From Gallionella sp. (GTDB taxonomy: Bacteria; Pseudomonadota; Gammaproteobacteria; Burkholderiales; Gallionellaceae): DNA of 7,813 nt. The notes under the pieces were generated by a model that was not told the origin of the DNA, made no database searches, and saw only the letters and a program-made list of their open reading frames with translations. Location: NCBI GenBank assembly GCA_024654105.1, contig JANLID010000347.1, forward strand, positions 1-7,813, in the 5' to 3' direction. Shown in pieces: positions 1-3,918 of this stretch; the first letter of the stretch is position 1; each line of letters starts with the position of its first letter. The position numbers were made by a program, and so were the translations under genes.

Positions 1-136
1 GGTGATGCCTGGGGACAACGTCAGCATCACGGTGAACCTGATCAACCCGATCGCGATGGAAGAAGGCCTGCGTTTCGCGATCCGCGAAGGCGGCCGTACC
101 GTCGGCGCGGGAGTGGTTGCAAAGATTATTGAATAA
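1..136 (+). CDS. tuf: Elongation factor Tu, C-terminal end (partial)
   Basis: This is the last 44 codons of EF-Tu; the 5' part lies outside the window. The reading frame starts at base 2 and ends with TAA at 134-136. The translation contains VMPGDN, then NPIAMEEGLRFAIREGG, RTVGAGVV and the end AKIIE, which is the end of domain 3 of EF-Tu and nearly identical to the family consensus. EF-Tu is the cytoplasmic GTPase that brings aminoacyl-tRNA to the ribosome; domain 3 contacts the T arm of the tRNA and EF-Ts. Its position just before tRNA-Trp and secE matches the second tuf copy (tufB) of many proteobacteria, but the copy number cannot be seen here. Confidence 0.97.
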   Translation, partial: VMPGDNVSITVNLINPIAMEEGLRFAIREGGRTVGAGVVAKIIE

Positions 137-213
137 CAGGATCGAGGAGCGGGGATCGAGGATTGAGGGGAAGGTTTTTCCTCGATCCTCAGTCCTCAAT
201 CCTCGCTCCTGAA
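137..213. repeat. Inverted 7-nt repeat arrays forming a long imperfect hairpin
   Basis: Right after the tuf stop, four purine-rich 7-mers (142-169, pattern NYGRGGR, such as TCGAGGA) are followed by a 9-nt spacer (170-178). Then come four pyrimidine-rich 7-mers (179-206, pattern TCCTCRN) and a fifth, weaker unit (207-213). The two halves are imperfect reverse complements. The outer ends CAGGA (137-141) and TCCTG (207-211) pair exactly, so the RNA would fold into an imperfect stem of about 33 positions per arm. TTTT at 214-217 follows and touches the tRNA start, so the hairpin could act as a weak terminator or as a processing structure that separates the tuf mRNA from the tRNA. That function is inferred; the repeat pattern is seen directly. 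Confidence 0.75.
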
Positions 214-217
214 TTTT

Positions 218-293
218 AGGCCAGTAGCTCAATTGGTAGAGTATCGGTCTCCAAAACCGAGGGTTGGGGGTTCGAGACCCTCCTGGCCTGCCA
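218..293 (+). tRNA. tRNA-Trp (anticodon CCA)
   Basis: A complete cloverleaf can be folded. The acceptor stem is AGGCCAG (218-224) with CTGGCCT (283-289). The D stem is 227-230 with 239-242. The anticodon stem is TCGGT/ACCGA (244-248, 256-260) with loop CTCCAAA. The T stem is 266-270 with 278-282 around TTCGAGA. The anticodon at 251-253 is CCA, which reads the UGG tryptophan codon. The discriminator G290, the usual identity base of bacterial tRNA-Trp, is followed by an encoded CCA tail at 291-293. The gene lies between tuf and secE, 31 nt before the secE start, so it is probably cut out of a longer transcript by RNase P and 3' nucleases. Confidence 0.97.
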
Positions 294-324
294 AAAACAA
301 GTAGGATTGACTGGAATAATACGC

Positions 325-672
325 ATGGCGGACAAAATCAAGTTGCTCGTTGCATTTTTGCTGGTTGTGGCGGGCATCATGGGCTTTTACTACTTGGGCG
401 ATAGCGCGGCAGTGGTCAGGCTGATTTCGGTGCTGACTGGCGTGGCGCTGGCTACCGTTGTGGCCTACACCAGTGAGCCGGGCAGGCGCTTCTTTGCATT
501 CGGCAAGGATTCCGTGGCCGAGGCGAAGCGTGTGGTTTGGCCAACGCGTAAGGAAACATTACAGACCACCGGTGTAGTTATTTTGTTTGCCATTACCATG
601 GCCTTGTTCCTGTGGGCGGTGGATGCCAGTTTGATGATAATGATAAATAAACTGATGGGACGGGGTGGGTGA
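325..672 (+). CDS. secE: Preprotein translocase subunit SecE
   Basis: This encodes a 115-residue inner-membrane protein, the essential small subunit that clamps SecY in the SecYEG protein-export channel. Three hydrophobic helices are visible at about residues 6-24, 29-48 and 83-107, as in the three-helix SecE of E. coli (127 residues). The conserved amphipathic cytoplasmic segment before the last helix, with EAKRVVWPTRKETLQTT, lies at about 66-82 and is the family hallmark. I chose the ATG at 325. A TTG at 307 is in frame, but its only purine-rich motif (AGGA, 303-306) touches it with no spacing. The chosen ATG has GGA at 313-315. The TGA stop shares its last base with the nusG ATG, which suggests coupled translation. 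Confidence 0.96.
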   Translation: MADKIKLLVAFLLVVAGIMGFYYLGDSAAVVRLISVLTGVALATVVAYTSEPGRRFFAFGKDSVAEAKRVVWPTRKETLQTTGVVILFAITMALFLWAVDASLMIMINKLMGRGG

Positions 673-1205
673 TGGCCAAGAACTGGTATGTTGTTCATAC
701 GTACTCTCAGTTTGAGAAAAGCGTGCAGCGCACATTGATAGAGCGCATTCAACGCGAAGGTATGCAGGATAAATTTGGTCAGATTCTGGTGCCGGTCGAA
801 GAGGTGGTGGAGCTGAAATCAGGGCAAAAGAGTATTACGGAGCGCAAATTTTTCCCTGGCTACGTGTTGGTTGAAATGGAAATGACTGACGAGACCTGGC
901 ACCTGGTAAAGAGCATCCCCAAGGTAACCGGTTTTCTGGGAGGCTCGGCGATGAAACCCACGCCGATCAGTGCAAAAGAAGTGCAGAACATCATGCAGCA
1001 AATGCAGGCTGGCGTGGAGAAACCCAGGCCTAAAGTGTTGTTTGAGGTGGGTGAGGCGGTGCGTGTTAAGGATGGTCCGTTTACGGACTTCAATGGTACG
1101 GTCGAGGATGTTAATTACGACAAGAATAAAATACGCGTGGCGGTGACCATTTTTGGTCGTTCGACACCTGTGGAGCTGGATTTTGGCCAGGTAGAAAAAG
1201 GCTGA
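672..1205 (+). CDS. nusG: Transcription termination/antitermination factor NusG
   Basis: This encodes a 177-residue protein, close to the 181 of E. coli NusG. The N-terminal NGN domain (about residues 1-115) opens with KNWYVVHTYSQFEK and contains RKFFPGYVLVEM at 59-70; it binds the RNA polymerase clamp and suppresses pausing. The C-terminal KOW domain (about 123-177) has VKDGPFTDFNGTVEDVN at 132-148; it binds Rho to stimulate termination, or ribosomal protein S10 to couple transcription with translation. The start is ATG at 672, overlapping the secE stop as TGATG. A GTG codon just before it (669) is also in frame but less likely. No terminator follows, so read-through into rplK is possible. 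Confidence 0.97.
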   Translation: MAKNWYVVHTYSQFEKSVQRTLIERIQREGMQDKFGQILVPVEEVVELKSGQKSITERKFFPGYVLVEMEMTDETWHLVKSIPKVTGFLGGSAMKPTPISAKEVQNIMQQMQAGVEKPRPKVLFEVGEAVRVKDGPFTDFNGTVEDVNYDKNKIRVAVTIFGRSTPVELDFGQVEKG

Positions 1206-1329
1206 AGAGCGAGAAAAGTGGATGGGGAACGCAACCTGCAAATATTGCGGATGCTGTTTCCCGTTTGCTGTTTCTCACGTTGGGGAGAGACGAAATGTTT
1301 CGCTATTACCCGTTTGATAGGAGTGCATC
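1206..1329 (+). promoter_or_regulatory. nusG-rplK intergenic leader with hairpin and rplK ribosome binding site
   Basis: This 124-nt gap has no gene. GTTTCTC (1270-1276) pairs with GAGAGAC (1285-1291), seven pairs with one G-U, around loop ACGTTGGG. AGGAG at 1319-1323 lies 6 nt before the rplK ATG. In E. coli the mRNA just upstream of rplK carries the binding site by which L1 represses rplKA, and a promoter also lies in this gap. The position is therefore suggestive, but I could not match the L1 site base by base, and I saw no convincing -35/-10 pair. Confidence 0.4.
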
Positions 1330-1761
1330 ATGGCAAAGAAAGTAGTTGGCTATATCAAGCTGCAAGTGCCTGCTGGCAAGGCAAACCCGAGTCCGCCAAT
1401 TGGCCCGGCATTGGGTCAGCGCGGTTTGAATATCATGGAGTTCTGCAAGGCGTTTAATGCGCAAACCCAAGGCGTCGAACCCGGCCTGCCGATTCCGGTG
1501 GTGATTACCGCATTTGCGGACAAGAGCTTCACCTTCATCATGAAGACCCCGCCCGCGACTATTCTGATCAAGAAGGCCGCCGGTGTGCAAAAGGGCAGCA
1601 AAACGCCGCACACCGACAAGGTGGGCAAACTGACCCGCAAGCAAGCGGAAGAAATCGCAACAACCAAAATGCCGGATATGACCGCCGCCGATATGGATGC
1701 CGCAGTGCGCACCATTGCGGGAAGCGCGCGCAGCATGGGTATCACCGTGGAGGGCGTATAA
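1330..1761 (+). CDS. rplK: 50S ribosomal protein L11
   Basis: This encodes a 143-residue protein (142 in E. coli). L11 binds the GTPase-associated centre of 23S rRNA with the L10-L7/L12 stalk, and is needed for RelA activation during the stringent response. The N-terminal domain (1 to about 70) carries the proline-rich segment NPSPPIGPALGQRGLNI at 19-35, the region contacted by thiostrepton-type antibiotics. The C-terminal RNA-binding domain (about 75-143) ends with the signature RTIAGSARSMGITVEG. The ATG has AGGAG 6 nt upstream. The TAA stop is one base before the rplA start, so the two genes form a translationally close pair, as in other bacteria. Confidence 0.98.
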   Translation: MAKKVVGYIKLQVPAGKANPSPPIGPALGQRGLNIMEFCKAFNAQTQGVEPGLPIPVVITAFADKSFTFIMKTPPATILIKKAAGVQKGSKTPHTDKVGKLTRKQAEEIATTKMPDMTAADMDAAVRTIAGSARSMGITVEGV

Positions 1762-1762
1762 C

Positions 1763-2452
1763 ATGTCCAAACGTTATAAAGCAATTGCGGCCAAGGTTGA
1801 TCGCAATAAATTTTATCCCTTGAATGACGCGTTGAAACTGGTTAAAGAAAATGCCGGGGCCAAGTTCGATGAATCTATCGATATTGCGATAAACCTTGGC
1901 ATTGATGCCAAAAAATCTGACCAACTGGTGCGTGGTTCCGTGGTGTTGCCCAAGGGTACCGGTAAGGTGGTGCGCGTGGCGGTATTCGCGCAAGGCGCGA
2001 AGGCCGAAGAAGCCAAGGCGGCCGGTGCTGATATCGTCGGCTTCGACGATTTGGCCGAATCCATCAAGGGCGGCAACCTGGACTTCGACGTGCTGATTGC
2101 CAGCCCGGATGCGATGCGCCTAGTCGGGCAACTGGGACAGATTCTCGGTCCGCGTGGTTTGATGCCTAATCCCAAGGTGGGCACAGTGTCTGCCGATGTG
2201 GCGGGTGCGGTGAAGAACGCCAAGGCAGGCCAGGTGCAGTATCGCACCGACAAGAACGGTATCGTGCAGTGCACCATCGGCCGTGCTTCGTTCGCGCCGG
2301 AAGCGTTGCGCGAAAACCTGCTGGCGCTGATTGATGCGTTGAACAAGGCTAAACCGGCTGCTTCCAAGGGGATGTACCTGAAAAAGGTATCTATCTCCAG
2401 CACCATGGGCGCCGGTATCCGCGTCGAGCAGGCCAGCTTGGTTGCGGGCTGA
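1763..2452 (+). CDS. rplA: 50S ribosomal protein L1
   Basis: This encodes a 229-residue protein (234 in E. coli). L1 forms the mobile L1 stalk near the E site and helps release deacylated tRNA. In E. coli it also represses its own operon by binding the rplK leader. The family signature is clear: LGQILGPRGLMPNPKVGTV at about residues 124-142, followed by the C-terminal half of domain I with SKGMYLKKVSISSTMGAGIR at 201-220. The start at ATG 1763, giving MSKRYKAI, fits the family and has GGAGGG at 1749-1754, located within the end of rplK. An in-frame extension back to 1697 would lie inside rplK and is not credible. Confidence 0.98.
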   Translation: MSKRYKAIAAKVDRNKFYPLNDALKLVKENAGAKFDESIDIAINLGIDAKKSDQLVRGSVVLPKGTGKVVRVAVFAQGAKAEEAKAAGADIVGFDDLAESIKGGNLDFDVLIASPDAMRLVGQLGQILGPRGLMPNPKVGTVSADVAGAVKNAKAGQVQYRTDKNGIVQCTIGRASFAPEALRENLLALIDALNKAKPAASKGMYLKKVSISSTMGAGIRVEQASLVAG

Positions 2453-2476
2453 TTTGATTTGTTGTGATTTGAGTTT

Positions 2477-2512
2477 GTTGGTGAGACTTTAGTCTCGTCA
2501 GCATTTGTTTTT
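2477..2512 (+). terminator. Terminator-like hairpin after rplA (possible attenuator)
   Basis: Starting 25 nt after the rplA stop, GTTGGTGAGAC (2477-2487) pairs with GTCTCGTCAGC (2492-2502) around loop TTTA. This gives eleven pairs, three of them G-U. A T-rich run, ATTTGTTTTT (2503-2512), follows. This is the shape of an intrinsic terminator, but the stem is modest and the T run is interrupted by a G. It would lower transcription from rplKA into rplJL-rpoB, or it may simply be part of the folded rplJ leader. Confidence 0.45.
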
Positions 2513-2622
2513 GGACTGCTGGCGTGCTTGCAGCATCCAAGACCGGTGGAGCCGCAAGGCTTAATGCTCGGTGGGTGGTTGATGGTGTGTCTGAGGATTT
2601 TCTGGTGTAACTACTAGCCATT

Positions 2623-2655
2623 CGACTAGGCTGACAATATACGTCAGCTAAGTCG
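2623..2655 (+). other. Imperfect hairpin in the rplJ leader
   Basis: CGACT (2623-2627) pairs with AGTCG (2651-2655), and GCTGAC (2630-2635) pairs with GTCAGC (2643-2648). A 2x2 internal loop and a 7-nt apical loop, AATATAC, separate them. No T run follows, so it is not an intrinsic terminator. It is enclosed by a further exact 7-bp pairing, CTGAGGA (2591-2597) with TCCTCAG (2665-2671). The whole 2591-2671 segment could therefore fold as one extended arm within the leader. Its role is unknown. Confidence 0.55.
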
Positions 2656-2664
2656 CTGGTTATG

Positions 2665-2692
2665 TCCTCAGTCTTCTGTCTTCTGTCCTCTG
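2665..2692. repeat. Four tandem 7-nt repeats (TCYTCWG)
   Basis: Four consecutive 7-mers occupy 2665-2671, 2672-2678, 2679-2685 and 2686-2692. Two are identical (TCTTCTG) and the others are TCCTCAG and TCCTCTG. They belong to the same pattern, on the same strand, as the pyrimidine-rich units at 179-206 after tuf. They lie in untranslated DNA between the L10-site candidate and rplJ. The function is unknown; they may be a small dispersed intergenic repeat. Confidence 0.7.
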
Positions 2693-2721
2693 ATTCCCCC
2701 GTAGATGGTGTGGCTTGTCCG

Positions 2722-2801
2722 CAGGAGAGTTTTTCCTGAAGTAGGTCGCGGTTGTTAACCTTGGGACGTGCAAGCGTTCCAGATTGAGATGGAGGAAAAC
2801 T
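2722..2801 (+). promoter_or_regulatory. Alternative pairings that could hide the rplJ ribosome binding site
   Basis: CAGGA (2722-2726) can form a local hairpin with TCCTG (2734-2738) around GAGTTTT. Alternatively, AGTTTTTCCT (2728-2737) can pair with AGGAAAACT (2793-2801), with one bulged T, covering half of the Shine-Dalgarno sequence and the first base of the TTG start. The two pairings share bases and exclude each other. This layout would allow an on/off choice for rplJ translation. The complementarity is seen; the switching is inference. Confidence 0.4.
2791..2795 (+). promoter_or_regulatory. Ribosome binding site of rplJ (decides the TTG start)
   Basis: GGAGG lies 5 nt upstream of TTG 2801. 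The other in-frame candidate, ATG 2789, overlaps this site and has no good site of its own. The spacing therefore favours TTG as the real start. Confidence 0.75.
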
Positions 2802-3292
2802 TGAGTCTTAATCTGCAAGAAAAACAGGCGGTAGTAGCTGAAGTCAGCGCACAGGTGGCGCAGGCGCAGACTATCGTTTTGGCAGAGTACCGTGGCATTG
2901 AAGTCAGCGACATCACCAGATTGCGTGCCAATGCGCGCAAGTCCGGGGTGTATTTTCATGTATTGAAAAATACGCTGGCGCGGCGCGCGGTGCAAGGTAC
3001 GCCTTTTGAAGGGCTGGCTGAAAAAATGATTGGACCGCTGGTGTACAGTATCAGTGCCGATGCAGTGGCTGCAGCAAAAGTGGTTTATGACTTTGCCAAG
3101 ACAAACGACAAGCTGGTGGTCAAGGCTGGTGCTTACAACGGCAAGATGCTGGATGTGACTGGCGTTAACGCGCTGGCTACTGTCCCGAGCAAGGAGGTGT
3201 TGCTGGCTCAACTGTGTGGCTTGCTGCAATCGCCAATTTCCGGTCTGGCTCGTGTACTAAGCGCTGTGGCTGAACAAAAGGCGGCGGCTTAA
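2801..3292 (+). CDS. rplJ: 50S ribosomal protein L10
   Basis: This encodes a 163-residue protein (165 in E. coli). L10 is the base of the ribosomal stalk: its N-terminal domain binds 23S rRNA, and its C-terminal helix carries the L7/L12 dimers. Free L10-L7/L12 represses its own mRNA in E. coli. Family features seen are TIVLAEYRGIEVSDITRLRA at about 24-43, RKSGVYFHVLKNTLARRA at 46-63, and an alanine-rich C-terminal helix. I chose TTG 2801 because it gives MSLNLQEKQAVVAEV, matching the usual L10 N-terminus, and has GGAGG 5 nt upstream. ATG 2789 would add MEEN ahead of the usual N-terminus. Longer forms back to 2768 are unlikely. rplL follows after 37 nt. Confidence 0.95.
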   Translation: MSLNLQEKQAVVAEVSAQVAQAQTIVLAEYRGIEVSDITRLRANARKSGVYFHVLKNTLARRAVQGTPFEGLAEKMIGPLVYSISADAVAAAKVVYDFAKTNDKLVVKAGAYNGKMLDVTGVNALATVPSKEVLLAQLCGLLQSPISGLARVLSAVAEQKAAA

Positions 3293-3329
3293 CTATTCAC
3301 AATTAATCTTTAAAGTTAGGAAATACAAA

Positions 3330-3707
3330 ATGGCATTCGATAAAGACGCATTTTTGCAAACTTTGGACGGCATGTCCGTTCTTGAACTCAACGAGCTGGT
3401 CAAGGCAATTGAAGAGAAGTTCGGTGTTTCTGCTGCTGCAATGGCTGCTCCTGCTGCGGGTGGTGGTGCTGCAGGCGCTGCTGCTGCTGCCGAACAGACT
3501 GAATTTTCCGTGATTCTGAAGTCGGCAGGCGAGGCTAAAGTAAACGTGATCAAGGTGGTTCGTGCCATTACCGGCCTGGGTTTGAAAGAAGCCAAGGATG
3601 TGGTGGACGGTGCGCCAAAGGCAGTTAAGGAAGGCGTATCCAAGGCTGACGCCGACGCAGTATTGAAGCAGTTGATTGAGGCTGGTGCAGAGGCTGAAAT
3701 CAAGTAG
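3330..3707 (+). CDS. rplL: 50S ribosomal protein L7/L12
   Basis: This encodes a 125-residue protein (121 in E. coli). L7/L12 is the multicopy stalk protein that recruits and activates the translational GTPases (EF-Tu, EF-G, IF2, RF3). Three parts are visible: the dimerising N-terminal helices (1 to about 33), a flexible Ala/Gly/Pro hinge (about 34-55), and the globular C-terminal domain (about 56-125). The last contains KVNVIKVVRAITGLGLKEAK at 70-89 and the family end EAGAEAEIK. AGGA at 3318-3321 lies 8 nt before the ATG. L7/L12 is needed in several copies per ribosome, and a strong hairpin directly after the gene fits the need to make more of it than of RpoB. Confidence 0.98.
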   Translation: MAFDKDAFLQTLDGMSVLELNELVKAIEEKFGVSAAAMAAPAAGGGAAGAAAAAEQTEFSVILKSAGEAKVNVIKVVRAITGLGLKEAKDVVDGAPKAVKEGVSKADADAVLKQLIEAGAEAEIK

Positions 3708-3720
3708 GGTCGTACGCTAC

Positions 3721-3750
3721 AAAAGGCTGGCGGTAAACCGCCAGCCTTTT
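3721..3750 (+). terminator. Intrinsic terminator/attenuator between rplL and rpoB
   Basis: GGCTGGCGG (3725-3733) pairs perfectly with CCGCCAGCC (3738-3746) around TAAA. AAAA (3721-3724) before and TTTT (3747-3750) after extend the symmetry. The hairpin begins 13 nt after the rplL stop. The stem is very stable, but the T run is only four bases before GCCG, so partial read-through is expected. In E. coli an attenuator in the same gap lets only a fraction of transcripts continue into rpoBC; this hairpin probably has the same role. It is symmetric enough to work from the other strand too, but no gene lies there. Confidence 0.85.
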
Positions 3751-3918
3751 GCCGCTTTAAGAAGCCAGCGGCCAGGAAGCGCGGGATTGCTTTCTGCCCC
3801 CTGTCTTTTGGTTTCGGCATAACCGGGAGTTATGTCTGCACTGAAGTAACGTAAGCATGCTTTTCGCCGAAAGGCGAAGGCTCGCAAATTTTTGTTTTCC
3901 TTCGATCGTGGAGATTAT
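3751..3918 (+). other. rpoB leader with three further hairpins and the rpoB ribosome binding site
   Basis: No gene is seen in this 168-nt stretch, but it is rich in structure. CAGGAAGC (3773-3780) pairs with GCTTTCTG (3789-3796). GGCATAAC (3816-3823) pairs with GTTATGTC (3829-3836). TTTTCGCC (3861-3868) pairs with GGCGAAGG (3873-3880) around a GAAA tetraloop, followed after 8 nt by TTTTT (3889-3893). In E. coli this gap has an RNase III processing site; one of these stems could serve that purpose here, but this is inference. GGAG at 3910-3913 lies 5 nt before the rpoB ATG. No convincing promoter was found. Confidence 0.5.

Larger units (their letters stand above)
2531..2800 (+). promoter_or_regulatory. 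rplJ 5' leader, L10(L12)4 autoregulatory site candidate
   Basis: The long untranslated stretch before rplJ contains CATCCAAGACCG (2534-2545), then the hairpin GAGCC-GCAA-GGCTT (2549-2562) with a GCAA tetraloop, and AATGC (2563-2567), which can close against GCAT (2533-2536). An alternative closing pair is ACCG (2542-2545) with CGGT (2569-2572). The CCAAGACCG motif followed by a stem-loop, placed upstream of rplJ, resembles my memory of the proteobacterial L10 leader. There the L10-L7/L12 complex binds a kinked stem and represses translation of rplJ and rplL. Motif and hairpin are seen; the identification rests on memory of the family plus position. Confidence 0.6.

Noticed and set aside
307..324. 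Upstream TTG start for secE adding six residues
   Set aside because: The only purine-rich motif directly abuts the TTG with no spacing, while ATG 325 gives the expected N-terminus with a usable site.
1218..1457. 79-codon open frame spanning the nusG-rplK gap
   Set aside because: It overlaps the start of rplK in another frame and has low-complexity composition with no recognisable domain. It is open by chance.
2391..2621. 76-codon minus-strand open frame over the rplA end and rplJ leader
   Set aside because: Its composition is that of random translation (many Ser, Thr, Pro, Gln), and the region is better explained as structured leader RNA.
2665..2692. Short tandem repeats considered as a CRISPR array
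   Set aside because: The units are 7 nt and directly adjacent, with no spacers and no cas genes nearby.
3808..3836. Possible promoter for rpoB (TTGGTT, 17 nt, TATGTC)
   Set aside because: The -10 matches the consensus at only three positions and overlaps a stable hairpin. Read-through from rplL explains rpoB expression.
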